In this document: positions 29,421 through 38,433 of the stretch, piece by piece
How positions within the stretch are numbered: the stretch's first letter is position 1
Layout of the letters: each line of letters opens with the position of its first letter
Source: Rhodospirillales bacterium Ga0074136
GTDB lineage: Bacteria > Pseudomonadota > Alphaproteobacteria > Acetobacterales > Acetobacteraceae
Reading direction: 5' to 3'
Assembly: GCA_001464375.1 (NCBI GenBank)
Contig: LNEW01000142.1
Span: forward strand, 1-64,000
Length of the DNA: 64,000 nt
Program-made: the position numbers and the translations under genes
Notes under the pieces: generated by a model
The model's database searches: none
What the model saw: the letters and a program-made list of their open reading frames with translations, nothing else
What the model was told of the DNA's origin: nothing

Positions 29421-29786
29421 ATGAACCGCATCGCTTTCGCCCTCGCCGCCGCGCTGCTCGCCACCCCTGCCGCCGCGCAGCAGGGCCATCAGGGCCACGG
29501 CGCACCGGCGCCGCGCGCGGCCACGGAACCGGCCTCCACGCGTGAATACCGCGCCGCCAACGACCGCATGCACCGCGACATGACCATCCGCTTCACCGGC
29601 AATGCGGACCGCGACTTCGCCGCCGGCATGATCCCCCACCACCAGGGTGCGATCGACATGGCGAATGTCGTGCTGCGCCATGGCTCGGACCCGGAGATGC
29701 GCGCGCTCGCGCAGGCCATCATCCGCGCGCAGGAGGCCGAGATCGCGACGCTGCGCGCCTTCCTCGCGCGCACCCCACCGCGATGA
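29421..29786 (+). CDS. DUF305-domain exported protein
   Basis: 121 residues. A Sec signal (ALAAALLATPAAA) is followed by a short His-rich linker and one DUF305 domain with the hallmark RDFAAGMIPHHQGAIDMANVVL and QAIIRAQEAEIATLRAFL. The paired His residues in PHHQ suggest a metal site; DUF305 proteins are often found with copper-handling genes, though none is adjacent. The mature protein would be periplasmic. The ATG at 29421 is chosen for its signal peptide and GGGAGA site. The stop overlaps the start of trmJ (ATGA). Confidence 0.88.
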   Translation: MNRIAFALAAALLATPAAAQQGHQGHGAPAPRAATEPASTREYRAANDRMHRDMTIRFTGNADRDFAAGMIPHHQGAIDMANVVLRHGSDPEMRALAQAIIRAQEAEIATLRAFLARTPPR

Positions 29787-30604
29787 CCGGCGGGCGAAAG
29801 GATGGCCGCGCCGCGCTGACGCCGCCGGCAGGCGAGACGCCGATCATCGTCCTGGTCCGCCCGCAGATGGCACGCAACATCGGCAGCACCGCGCGCGCCA
29901 TGGCCAATGGCGGGCTTTTCCACCTGCGCATCGTCGCACCGCGCGACGGCTGGCCGCAGCCCGATGCCTACCCGTCCGCGTCAGGCGCCGACGCCATCAT
30001 CGATGCCGCGACGGTGTATGACAGCGTGCCCGCCGCCGTCGCCGACTGCCACCGCGTGCTCGCCACCTGCCCGCGACCGCGGCATGTCGTGGTGCCGGTG
30101 CGAACCGCCCGCGCCGCGGCCGAGGACCTGCGCGACATCACCGCCCGCGGCCTGCGATCCGCCGTGCTGTTCGGCCCCGAGCGCGCGGGGCTCGAGAACG
30201 AGGACATGGCCTGCGCCGACACGCTGGTGCGCTACCCGCTCAATCCCGAGCACATGTCGCTCAACCTCGCGCAGGCGGTGATGATCCTCGCCTATGAATG
30301 GTGGACCGCCGCCGAGGCTACGCCGCCCCGCGTGCTTATGACCAACGAGACGCACATCGCCACCAAGGGCGAATTGGAAGTCTTCCTGAACCGCCTGGTG
30401 TCGGAACTCGATGCCACCGGCTTCCTCGACAACATCGAAAAGCGGCCCGGCATGGTGCGCAACCTGCGCCACTGGTTCCAGCGCGGCGAGGTGACGGAAC
30501 AGGAACTGCGCACGCTGCACGGCGTGGTGACCGAACTCTCGCGCGGGCGGATGCGGCGCGGGCGACCGGAGAAGGACGACGCGTCGCCGCCCTGGCGCGC
30601 GTGA
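29783..30604 (+). CDS. trmJ: tRNA (cytidine/uridine-2'-O-)-methyltransferase
   Basis: 273 residues, SPOUT (SpoU) family. IIVLVRPQMARNIGSTARAM near residue 20 and the knot motifs LFGPERAGLENED and YPLNPEHMSLNLAQAVMI mark the SAM-binding trefoil. The C-terminal helical extension (NRLVSELDATGFLDNIEKRP and the RGEVTEQELRTL segment) is that of TrmJ, which methylates position 32 of tRNAs. Cytoplasmic. The start ATG overlaps the DUF305 stop. Related SpoU enzymes are possible but the C-terminal tail fits TrmJ best. Confidence 0.9.
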   Translation: MTGGRKDGRAALTPPAGETPIIVLVRPQMARNIGSTARAMANGGLFHLRIVAPRDGWPQPDAYPSASGADAIIDAATVYDSVPAAVADCHRVLATCPRPRHVVVPVRTARAAAEDLRDITARGLRSAVLFGPERAGLENEDMACADTLVRYPLNPEHMSLNLAQAVMILAYEWWTAAEATPPRVLMTNETHIATKGELEVFLNRLVSELDATGFLDNIEKRPGMVRNLRHWFQRGEVTEQELRTLHGVVTELSRGRMRRGRPEKDDASPPWRA

Positions 30605-30611
30605 CCCGCGC

Positions 30612-30812
30612 CTACAGTTGGCGCGCCAGCTTGCGCGCCAGCAGCAGCCCCAGCCCGCCCGCGGCGGGTGCGGCCGGCAGCACAAGCAGCCAGCCCGCAT
30701 GGACGTTGTTCACGACCAGCCCGAGCCCGACGCCGAGCATCAGCCCGCCGACCAGCGACCCCACCACGCCCGCCGTCAGGCCAAGCACCAAAATCTCTGC
30801 GCGCGTCACCAT
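30612..30812 (-). CDS. Small membrane protein of unknown function
   Basis: 66 residues, almost entirely hydrophobic: two Gly-rich transmembrane stretches (LVLGLTAGVVGSLVGGLMLG and WLLVLPAAPAAGGLGLLLA) joined by a short polar turn, with a basic C-terminus ARKLARQL. Convergent with trmJ (seven bases apart) and divergent from rpsD. Choosing the ATG at 30812 avoids a long Arg/Pro-rich extension that would overlap the rpsD promoter. No family recognised. Confidence 0.5.
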   Translation of the reverse strand: MVTRAEILVLGLTAGVVGSLVGGLMLGVGLGLVVNNVHAGWLLVLPAAPAAGGLGLLLARKLARQL

Positions 30813-30841
30813 GGCGTCGGAGTAGGGGCGGGGCCCGCGGT

Positions 30842-30870
30842 TTGACAAGCCCGGGGCGCTGCCCCTATCA
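30842..30870 (+). promoter_or_regulatory. Promoter of rpsD
   Basis: Perfect TTGACA (30842-30847), 17 bases, CTATCA (30865-30870). Predicted transcription start near 30877, giving a leader of about 135 nt before the rpsD ATG. Confidence 0.75.
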
Positions 30871-30888
30871 CGCGGCCTCTTTCCGGGA

Positions 30889-30930
30889 ATGTGGACGGGC
30901 CCCCGGGGTCCGCGCCCGCCGCCGCCCTGA
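30889..30930 (+). CDS. Possible 13-codon leader peptide ending in four prolines
   Basis: Within the rpsD leader the frame reads MWTGPRGPRPPPP then TGA. Four consecutive Pro codons before a stop are strong ribosome-stalling material, which could couple translation to downstream folding. The ribosome site (CGGGA) abuts the ATG, so initiation would be poor. It may be chance in GC-rich DNA. Confidence 0.2.
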   Translation: MWTGPRGPRPPPP

Positions 30931-30983
30931 CCTGGGCGGGGGACTACCGGGACAACAGCCCATATCGGGCACATCAAGAAGGG

Positions 30984-31002
30984 CCATCGCGTAACGCGAT
31001 GG
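30984..31002 (+). promoter_or_regulatory. Hairpin immediately before rpsD
   Basis: CCATCGCG (30984-30991) and CGCGATGG (30995-31002) form a perfect 8-bp stem with a TAA loop. The right arm ends ten bases before the rpsD ATG and touches the weak GGTGAG ribosome site. S4 represses its own operon through leader structure in other bacteria, so this is a candidate control element. Confidence 0.45.
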
Positions 31003-31012
31003 TGAGCAGCGC

Positions 31013-31630
31013 ATGACCAAGCGCGCGGAATCCAAGTACAAGATCAATCGCCGCCTGGGCGTGAACCTCTGGGGGCGCGCCAAGTCGCCGCTCGCCAAGC
31101 GCGAATACGGCCCCGGCCAGCACGGCCAGCGTCGCAAGAACAAGCCGACCGACTTCGGCATCCAGCTGATGGCCAAGCAGAAGCTCAAGGGCTACTACGG
31201 CAACATCGGCGAAAAGCAGTTCCGCAAGTACTACGAGGAAGCGGTGCGCCGTAAGGGCGACACCTCTGAGAACCTGATCGAACTGCTGGAGCGCCGCCTG
31301 GATGCGGTGATCTACCGCATGAAGCTGGCCGTCACCCCCTTCGCCGCGCGCCAGTTCGTCAACCACGGCCATGTCACCGTGAACGGCAAGCGCGTGAACA
31401 TCCCCTCCTACCTGGTCAAGGACGGCGACCAGATCGAGGTGAAGGAGAAGTCGAAGCAGCTCGCCGCGGTGCTGGACGCTGTGCAGTCCACCGAACGCGA
31501 CGTGCCGGAATACCTCGAGATCGACAACCGCGCGATGCGCGGCAAGTTCCTGCGCGCGCCGAAGCTCTCGGACGTGCCCTATCCCGTGCAGATGGAACCG
31601 AACCTGGTCGTCGAGTTCTACAGCCGCTGA
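31013..31630 (+). CDS. rpsD: 30S ribosomal protein S4
   Basis: 205 residues, full length. Starts [20 protein letters not shown], has the KRPYPPG-region equivalent [13 protein letters not shown], and the S4 RNA-binding domain near residues 95-160 ([38 protein letters not shown]). It binds 16S rRNA early in assembly of the small subunit. It is a single-gene unit with its own strong promoter, a structured leader and a strong terminator, not part of an rpsM-rpsK-rpsD-rpoA operon here. Confidence 0.99.
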   Translation: MTKRAESKYKINRRLGVNLWGRAKSPLAKREYGPGQHGQRRKNKPTDFGIQLMAKQKLKGYYGNIGEKQFRKYYEEAVRRKGDTSENLIELLERRLDAVIYRMKLAVTPFAARQFVNHGHVTVNGKRVNIPSYLVKDGDQIEVKEKSKQLAAVLDAVQSTERDVPEYLEIDNRAMRGKFLRAPKLSDVPYPVQMEPNLVVEFYSR

Positions 31631-31668
31631 TCCATCGCCGGGGCGCCTGCCCCGTTCCGTGCCGACCG

Positions 31669-31698
31669 AACGCCGGGGCCATCGTGCCCCGGCGTTTT
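31669..31698 (+). terminator. Intrinsic terminator of rpsD
   Basis: AACGCCGGGGC (31669-31679) and GCCCCGGCGTT (31686-31696) form an 11-bp perfect stem with a 6-base loop, ending in TTTT (31695-31698). It is the clearest intrinsic terminator in the window, 38 bases after the rpsD stop. Confidence 0.85.
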
Positions 31699-31869
31699 GC
31701 GTTCAGGCTGCCGTGGATTGCAAGGGTCCGGCTGGGAGACGCCGAATCCCTCGATGGATTGGCTGGGGGATTCAGGTTTCTCCCAAATTCATCGTTGAAG
31801 AAAATGAACCTCCAAACTACGATGCCGACAGTGCTTCCATTCTCGGCTTCGGTGTCCCTGGAGCAGGCC

Positions 31870-32388
31870 ATGAACATGATCGCCGCCCGCAGCAGCCTCG
31901 ACGCGATGGTCGCCGCCATCACCGCGGCGCTGCACGCCGCACCCGCCGAACCCTCCGCCGCCGTCGCCGAGGCGCTCGGCGCCCATGCCGCCGACCCGCT
32001 GCTGCTGCTCGGCCGCGACTGCCCTTGCCGCGCCGAAACCTACATCCGCCACCTGCTGCACGAGGATGCCGAGCAGGGCTGGGCCGTCGCCGCCCTCATC
32101 TGGCGGCCAGGACAGATGTCGCCCATCCACGCCCACAAGGCCTGGTGCGCGGTTGGCGTGCATCGCGGCGTGCTGACCGAGACCTTCTACACGCTGCATC
32201 CCCATGACGAGGCGCCCAGGCCAACCGCCACCGCGCAGCGCCGCCCGGGCGACACCTCGCATGGTCCTGCGCAGCCGGATGCCATTCATCGGCTGGCCAA
32301 CCTGGGCACCGAGACCGCCATTTCCATCCATGCCTATGGCTTGCCCTATTCCCGCTTCTGCACCGACCTGAACCGCGTCTTCTGCTGA
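31870..32388 (+). CDS. Cysteine dioxygenase-like thiol dioxygenase
   Basis: 172 residues, small cupin. Iron ligands are visible: PIHAHK (His87, His89) and SIHAYG (His154), with the usual HRLAN before the last His. The family oxidises cysteine or 3-mercaptopropionate to the sulfinate. Start choice: GGAG at 31860-31863 is well spaced to the ATG at 31870. An earlier ATG at 31804 is possible and would add 22 residues, but still earlier codons overlap the rpsD terminator. The 31780-31850 stretch is unusually AT-rich for this chromosome and probably holds the promoter. Confidence 0.85.
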   Translation: MNMIAARSSLDAMVAAITAALHAAPAEPSAAVAEALGAHAADPLLLLGRDCPCRAETYIRHLLHEDAEQGWAVAALIWRPGQMSPIHAHKAWCAVGVHRGVLTETFYTLHPHDEAPRPTATAQRRPGDTSHGPAQPDAIHRLANLGTETAISIHAYGLPYSRFCTDLNRVFC

Positions 32389-32569
32389 GGCGGGCCATCG
32401 GGCACCGGCGGTTCCTGCCGCCGCGCGCCGGACTGGCAGGGCGCGCACTGCACGACGCGACACCGCGCCGCCTCGCGGGCCTCGCAGCCGCAGACCATGC
32501 GTGGGCCGGGCGTGCCATGCGCCCACGCGCCGTATCGCAGCGCAGCGCGACGGTGCAGTCTGGGTGGCG

Positions 32570-33460
32570 ATGAATCCGAAGATCCTGCTCGGCCTGACCT
32601 TCGGCGTCGCCTGTTCCATCATCTGGGGTGGACATGCCGTGGTGGCGCGCCCGGCGCTGGCCGGGCAGGGGTTCCATCCGCTCGACCTGGCGGCCTTCCG
32701 CTATGGGCCGGCGACGCTGATCCTCGCACCGCTCGCCTGGCGGGCGCGCGCGGCGCTGGTGCGCATCGGCTGGGTGCGCCTGTTCACCCTCGCCGCCTTC
32801 GGCGGGGCACCGAACCTGCTGCTGTTCGTGTGGGCGTTGGTCTACGCGCCGGCCTCCCATGGCGGGACCATCGCGCCAATGGTCGTGCCCGTGGCCGGCG
32901 CGCTGCTCGCCATGCCGATGATCGGCGAATATCCTTCCCGTGGCCGCGCCATGGCGCTCGCCGTCATGGGGGCGGGCGTGCTGATGATCGGGTGGGATGG
33001 TGTGTCGGGAAACCACCCGGGCGCGTGGCGCGGCGACATATTGCTGGTGCTGGCCGGGTCGACCTGGGCGGTCTTCACACTGCTGCTGCGCCGCTGGCAG
33101 GTGCCGGCCATTCCGGCCACCGCCGCCGTCACCATCATCTCCGCCGTCTTCGTGCTGCCGGTCTGGCTGCCCTGGCGGGCCGCCGAGGTCGTGCTCCTGC
33201 CCACCGGCCCGGTGCTGGTGCAACTGGTTGCCCAGGGCCTGGTGCTCGGGGCGCTCGCGATGTTCCTGTATGCGCGCGCGGTGGAGTTGCTTGGTCCGAC
33301 GCGCGCGGCCACCCTGTCGATCATGGTGCCCGTGACCGCCCTGCTGCTCGCTGCCCTGCTGCTGCACGAACCGATCTCGCTGCTGCAGGGCCTGGGCGCG
33401 TCGCTGGCCGTGGGCGGGATGTTGGCGGCGGTGCTGTTCACCGGAAGGAAGACGGCATGA
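32570..33460 (+). CDS. EamA-family (DMT) membrane transporter
   Basis: 296 residues with about ten hydrophobic helices in two homologous halves (FGVACSIIWGGHAVVARPAL in the first, LVLAGSTWAVFTLLLRRW in the second), the EamA pattern. Inner-membrane metabolite exporter or importer. The ATG at 32570 is chosen as the first codon before helix 1; a longer frame adds an Arg-rich unlikely leader. The stop overlaps the start of the FAD oxidoreductase (ATGA), so the transporter may move that enzyme's substrate or product (inference). Confidence 0.85.
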   Translation: MNPKILLGLTFGVACSIIWGGHAVVARPALAGQGFHPLDLAAFRYGPATLILAPLAWRARAALVRIGWVRLFTLAAFGGAPNLLLFVWALVYAPASHGGTIAPMVVPVAGALLAMPMIGEYPSRGRAMALAVMGAGVLMIGWDGVSGNHPGAWRGDILLVLAGSTWAVFTLLLRRWQVPAIPATAAVTIISAVFVLPVWLPWRAAEVVLLPTGPVLVQLVAQGLVLGALAMFLYARAVELLGPTRAATLSIMVPVTALLLAALLLHEPISLLQGLGASLAVGGMLAAVLFTGRKTA

Positions 33461-34755
33461 TCGCGCCGATGCCCCCCAGCCTCTGGGCTGCGACCGCACC
33501 GCCACCGCCCCCGACCGCGCCGCTGGTCGGCGATGCGCGCACCGGCGTGGCCGTGGTGGGCGGTGGCTTCACAGGCTTGTCCACCGCGCTGCACCTGGCC
33601 GAAGCCGGGGTGCCGGTCATGCTGCTGGAGGCGAACGAGGTCGGCTGGGGCGCCTCCGGGCGCAACAATGGCCAGGTGATCCCGACCCTGTCGCGCGTCG
33701 ATCCCGATGAGATCGTCGCCAGCGTCGCACCCGAACAGGGTGGCCGCGACAAGGGCGAGGCCTTCGTCGGCCTGATCCGCGACAGCGCCGCCTTCACCTT
33801 CGACCTGATCCGGCGCCATGCCATCGCGGCGGAGGCCGTGCAGAATGGCTGGATCCAGCCCGCGCATCGGCAATCCCGCTTGCGTCTGTCCGAGAAGCGC
33901 GCCGAGGCCTGGGGCCGCCGCGGCGCGCCGGTGCGGATGTATTCGCGGGCCGAGATGACATCGCTGACCGGCTCCGACCATTGGTTCGGCGGCTGGGGAA
34001 ACACGACCGGCGGGCGCATCAACCCGCTCGGCCTCGCGCGCGGACTGGCCGGAGCAGCGATCGGCGCCGGTGCCGTGATGCATACCGGCAGCCCGGTGAC
34101 AGGCATCGCGCGCGGTGCCGCCGGCTGGGTGGTGACCACGCCACGCGGCACGGTCACCGCCGAACGCGTGGTCATCGCCACCCACGCCTATACCGGCGAT
34201 TTCTGGCCCGGGCTGAAGCGCACCATCGTGCCGGTGCGGTCCTACCAGATGGCGACCTCGGTGCTGTCGGACAACATCCGCAAGTCGATCCTGCCGGAAG
34301 GCCACGCGCTGTCGGATACGCAGGGCGACCTGTATTTCTACCGCTTCGACGCCAATGGCCGCCTGGTGACCGGTGGTGGGCTGATCGTGCCCTTCGGCTG
34401 GGAAAGCCGCATCCGGGCGCGCATCACCGAGCGCGTCCGGCGCGTCTTCCCACAGATCGGCGAGGTGCGCTTCGACTACATCTGGCACGGCTATGTCGCC
34501 GGCACGGCGGACAAACTGCCGCATGTCTATGAACTCGCGCCCGGGGTGCTGTCCTGGACCGGCTGCAACGGGCGCGGCGTGGCGCTCGCCACCATCCTCG
34601 GCCGCGAATTGGCGAAGGCGAGCAACGGGACACCGCTGCGCGACATCGCCGCACCGGTCGAGACGCGGATGCGCACCATCCCCGGCCACGCCTTCCGCGC
34701 TGCGGGCATTGCCTGGAACGTCGCCAAGCTGCGGCGCGCGGATGCGCGTGACTGA
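33457..34755 (+). CDS. DAO-family FAD-dependent oxidoreductase
   Basis: 432 residues. Dinucleotide-binding VAVVGGGFTGLSTALHLAEAG (GxGxxG at 35-40), followed by the family's substrate-domain segment GWGASGRNNGQV. A C-terminal flavin-contacting block reads WTGCNGRGVALATILGREL. The layout matches D-amino-acid/amine oxidases such as gamma-glutamylputrescine oxidase-like proteins. Probably cytoplasmic, oxidising an amine or amino acid. It overlaps the DMT transporter start-to-stop and overlaps the next unknown gene by 14 bases, giving a four-gene rightward operon. Confidence 0.88.
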   Translation: MIAPMPPSLWAATAPPPPPTAPLVGDARTGVAVVGGGFTGLSTALHLAEAGVPVMLLEANEVGWGASGRNNGQVIPTLSRVDPDEIVASVAPEQGGRDKGEAFVGLIRDSAAFTFDLIRRHAIAAEAVQNGWIQPAHRQSRLRLSEKRAEAWGRRGAPVRMYSRAEMTSLTGSDHWFGGWGNTTGGRINPLGLARGLAGAAIGAGAVMHTGSPVTGIARGAAGWVVTTPRGTVTAERVVIATHAYTGDFWPGLKRTIVPVRSYQMATSVLSDNIRKSILPEGHALSDTQGDLYFYRFDANGRLVTGGGLIVPFGWESRIRARITERVRRVFPQIGEVRFDYIWHGYVAGTADKLPHVYELAPGVLSWTGCNGRGVALATILGRELAKASNGTPLRDIAAPVETRMRTIPGHAFRAAGIAWNVAKLRRADARD

Positions 34756-35605
34756 GGTCGCGCTCGCCACCTCCATCCCGCCGGTGATGCGCCGGCCCGG
34801 CCCGGGCGGAGTCGAGGCGGGCGCTGCCTGGCGCGCCGCCTGCGCGGCGTCCTGGCCGGCCCCCGGCTGGCGGGTGATGACGCTGAACCCGCAGGCCGAG
34901 CAAGGCCGCCTTGGCGACCTGCCGGCGCAGGTCGAACCCGTGACGGCGCAGCCTGGCGTCGCCGAAACCTACGGCCGTCCCGGCGCCTGGATCGCCGATG
35001 CGCTGGCCTGTGCGGTCGCCACCGGCGCTCCGGTCGTCGGGCTGGTGAACGCGGACATCCTTCTGTCGCTCGGCGCCCGCGGCCGCGCGGCGCTGATCGA
35101 GCGCGCGGCGCAGGGCATGGTCGTCTGCAACCGGACGGACGTGCTGCACGGCCACCAGGGCGAGGGGACCGTCTACCGCTACGGCTACGACCTGGTGCTG
35201 ATGCCGCGCGCCATGGCCGCGCGGCTCGACCTGTCCGGCTTCGCCTTCGGCGTGCCGTGGTGGGACTATTGGATCGTGCTGGATGCGATGCTGCAGGGCC
35301 TGCCGGTGATGGCGGCGCAATGCGAGGGGATCCGCCACCTGGCCCACGCGCAGGCCTGGGATCGGCCCGGCTGGCGCCATGCGCTCGGCGTGTTGATGCG
35401 CCACCTCGCGCCTCGTCGTGCGGCGCTGGCGGGCCTGGCACCCGGCGCGGTGGCGGAGGCGATGGCCGACCTGCTGCTGGCGGTCGCGCCGGAGGGCGAG
35501 TCCGGCTATCCGATCGACGATTTGATGGTCATCGCCGGCACGCGCTTCGGTATCGAGGTGGTGCGCATGGCCGAACGCGACGCCTGGCGGCTGGAGATGA
35601 CCTGA
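34742..35605 (+). CDS. Unknown protein with glycosyltransferase-like traits
   Basis: 287 residues, soluble. I cannot assign a family. Traits seen: a beta-strand ending in VGLVNADILL (NAD at 103-105, like the DxD-type end of a GT-A nucleotide-sugar domain), GYDLVLMPR near 148-156, and an aromatic block FGVPWWDYWIVLDAML near 169-184. These hint at a GT-A glycosyltransferase but fall short of proof. The ATG at 34742 overlaps the oxidoreductase end by 14 bases; a GTG at 34748 is an alternative. The next unknown gene starts on its stop codon. Confidence 0.7.
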   Translation: MRVTEVALATSIPPVMRRPGPGGVEAGAAWRAACAASWPAPGWRVMTLNPQAEQGRLGDLPAQVEPVTAQPGVAETYGRPGAWIADALACAVATGAPVVGLVNADILLSLGARGRAALIERAAQGMVVCNRTDVLHGHQGEGTVYRYGYDLVLMPRAMAARLDLSGFAFGVPWWDYWIVLDAMLQGLPVMAAQCEGIRHLAHAQAWDRPGWRHALGVLMRHLAPRRAALAGLAPGAVAEAMADLLLAVAPEGESGYPIDDLMVIAGTRFGIEVVRMAERDAWRLEMT

Positions 35606-36573
35606 TGGAGGCCGGACCCTGGCGGCGGCAGTTCGTGCACGATCTGCTGTTCGCGGTCGATGGCAGCGGCTGGCACGAGCCCGAGATGAAGGAGTCGATC
35701 GGTTACCGCTGGAGCGGCCCGGGTCGGTTCTCGGTACTGCGGATGGCGGCACCGCTTGGCGCTGGCCGCGGCGAGGCGCGGCTGCTGGTGCTGCAGGGCG
35801 AAGCCGTGCCCGAGGTGGCAGTGTTCCTCAATGGCCAGCGGCTGGCGGTCACGTCGCGTCGCCAGGGCATGCTCGGCGTGCTCGACTTTGCCTGGGACGC
35901 GGCGGCCATGGCGGGCGAGCCGCGCGCCGAATTCTGGTTCCATGCCGAACGCCTCGCGCAGCTGCCGGTGCCGGGCGGGCGCATGCGCGCCGTGGGCTTC
36001 CGGCTGTCGACCCTGACGCTGACCGGCGCCGGCGGCGGTCCGGCGCCGGCAGGCGAGGCGCTGGCGCTGATCATCGGCCGCCGCTTCCTGTTCGAACGCC
36101 TGCCAGTCGTCACCGGCCGGCCGCGGATCGCCTTCCGGTCCGAGGGCGATGCGCGCGTGCTGGACCTGCGGCTGGAGGCAGCGCGGCTTGGCCCAACGGC
36201 ACAGCCGCAACTGGACCTGTCTTTGTGGTCTTCGGCGGGCGGCGTGGAATTGAGCCTGGGCGCGCCGGGTGGCGTGCCGGTCCTGATGCGCGTCGACGCA
36301 GCGGGCCGGATGGCACCCCCGGCCACGCTGTCGCCACGCGACGGGCTGCTGGTCGAGCGCCTGGTGGCGACGCTGCCCGAGGCCTTCGGCCGCTGGCTCG
36401 ATGATGCGATGGCCGGTGCGTCGCCGGATGCCGCGCTGCTTGCGTCATGGCGCTGCGACCTCGCGCGCGTCACGCGCGCGGCCGAGGCGGCGCTGGCGGC
36501 GGCGCTGTCGGATGGCGTCGATGCCTTCGCCTATGACGCCGCCGCGCCCTTTGCCTGGCCGGCCAGCGGCTGA
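35605..36573 (+). CDS. Unknown protein coupled to the preceding gene
   Basis: 322 residues, no signal peptide. The middle is beta-rich with repeated strand-turn pattern (LLVLQGEAVPEVAVFLNGQRL, FRLSTLTLTG, RVLDLRLEAARLG), reminiscent of a carbohydrate-binding or jelly-roll fold; the C-terminal third is helical and Ala-rich. No known motif. The start codon shares its A with the preceding TGA stop (TGATG), so production is coupled to the glycosyltransferase-like protein. It converges with cysNC, seven bases apart. Confidence 0.7.
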   Translation: MEAGPWRRQFVHDLLFAVDGSGWHEPEMKESIGYRWSGPGRFSVLRMAAPLGAGRGEARLLVLQGEAVPEVAVFLNGQRLAVTSRRQGMLGVLDFAWDAAAMAGEPRAEFWFHAERLAQLPVPGGRMRAVGFRLSTLTLTGAGGGPAPAGEALALIIGRRFLFERLPVVTGRPRIAFRSEGDARVLDLRLEAARLGPTAQPQLDLSLWSSAGGVELSLGAPGGVPVLMRVDAAGRMAPPATLSPRDGLLVERLVATLPEAFGRWLDDAMAGASPDAALLASWRCDLARVTRAAEAALAAALSDGVDAFAYDAAAPFAWPASG

Positions 36574-36580
36574 CGCGGCG

Positions 36581-38432
36581 TCAGCAGGCGATGCCGGCCC
36601 CGCGCAGCCGGTCGAGCACCTCGGCGGCACATTCCTCGGGGGTGCGGCCCGCGGTCAGGATGTGCAGCTCGGGGTGTTCGGGCGGCTCGTAGGGGCTGGA
36701 GATGCCGGTGAAGTTCTGGATCTGGCCGGCCTGCGCCTTCGCATAGAGCCCCTTGGGGTCGCGTGCGATGCAGGCCTCGATCGGCGTGTCCACGAAGACC
36801 TCGGTGAATTCGCCGGGACCCAGCAGGTCGCGCACCATCCGCCGCTCCGCCTGGAAGGGCGAGATGAAGGAACACAGGACGATCATGCCGGCATCGACGA
36901 ACAGCTTCGCGACCTCGCCGACGCGGCGGATGTTCTCGACACGGTCGGCGGCGGTGAAGCCGAGGTCGCGGCACAGCCCGTGGCGGACATTGTCGCCATC
37001 GAGCGAATAGGTCGCGCGCCCGGCCTTGTGCAGCGCCTGCTCGACGATGTTGGCGATGGTGGACTTGCCGGAGCCCGACAGGCCGGTGAACCACAGCACC
37101 ATCGGCCGGTTGCCGACCAGTGCGGCGCGCGCCGCCTTGTCCACCGTGAAATGTTCGTGGTGAATGTTGGACGCCCGGCGCAGCGGGAAGGCCACCATGC
37201 CCGCGCCGGCGGTGCGGTTGGTGAACCGGTCCACCAGGATGAAGGCGCCGGTCGCGCGATTCTCCTCATAGGCATCGAGCGGAATGGGCTGGCCGGCGGA
37301 GAAGTTGCAGAAGCCGATCTCGTTCAGAGACAGCCGGCGCGCTGCGTGTTCCTCCAGCGTGTTGACGTCCACGCGATGGCGGATCGAGGTGATGGAACAC
37401 GGCGTCCAGATGTTGCCGATGCGCATGAGGTAGCCGCGCCCGGGCAGCATCGCCTCCTCGTCCATCCACAGCAGATGGCCGGCGAACTGGTCGGCCACCG
37501 GCGGGCGTTCGGCCGGGCGGACCAGGATGTCGCCGCGCGCGACATCGACTTCGTCCTCGAGCGTGAGGGTCACGGCCTGACCGGCCTCGGCGGCATCGAG
37601 GTCGCCATCGGCGGTGACGATGCGCGCGATGCGCGATGCCTTGCCCGAGGCCGCGACCACCACCTGGTCCCCCGGCGCGACGCGCCCGGCCGCGATGGTG
37701 CCGGCAAAGCCACGGAAATCGAGGTTCGGGCGATTCACCCACTGCACGGGGAAGCGGAAGGGCTTCGAGCCGAGGTCCTGCGCGACGTCCACCTGCTCGA
37801 GGTGCTCGATCAGCGTCGGGCCCTTGTACCAGGGCAGGTTGCCCGAGCGCGCCGTCACGTTGTCGCCGAAGCGGGCGCTGATCGGCACCGGCACGATGGA
37901 CCGGAAGCCGAGTTCCGAGGCGAAGGTGACGTAGTCGCCCACGATCCGGTCGAAGGTGTCCTGGCTGAAACCCACCAGGTCGATCTTGTTCACCGCCACC
38001 ACGATGTCGCGGATGCCCAGCAGCGAGCAGATGTAGGAATGCCGCCGCGTCTGCGTCAGCACGCCCTTGCGCGCATCGATCAGGATGACGGCGAGCGACG
38101 CTCGCCATGTTGCGCGTGTACTGCTCGTGGCCGGGCGTATCGGCGACGATGAACGCGCGCCGCGGCGTCTGGAAGAAGCGGTAGGCGACATCGATCGTGA
38201 TGCCCTGCTGGCGCTCGGCTTCCAGCCCATCGACCAGAAGTGCCAGGTCGACATCCTCGCCGGTGGTGCCGTGCTTGCGGCTGTCGCGGGTGATCGCCGC
38301 CAGCGTGTCCTCGAAGATGAGTTGGCTGTCGAACAGCAGGCGGCCGATCAGCGTGGACTTGCCGTCATCGACCGAACCGCAGGTGAGGAAGCGGAGCAGT
38401 TCCCGGTTCTCGGGCGCGCGGTGCTGCGTCAT
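36581..38432 (-). pseudogene. cysNC: Bifunctional sulfate adenylyltransferase GTPase subunit / APS kinase, frameshifted
   Basis: The N-terminal GTPase starts [20 protein letters not shown] with P-loop VDDGKST and [12 protein letters not shown], then shifts frame at 38091-38105. The next frame carries [28 protein letters not shown], the beta-barrel domains and a complete C-terminal APS kinase ([49 protein letters not shown]). The family needs about 14 more bases (encoding ATGASNAD-like residues) at the junction; restoring them gives about 621 residues, the usual size. The junction is a perfect palindrome. With cysD it makes APS, and the kinase makes PAPS. Real pseudogene or sequence error. Confidence 0.85.
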
Positions 38433-38433
38433 G

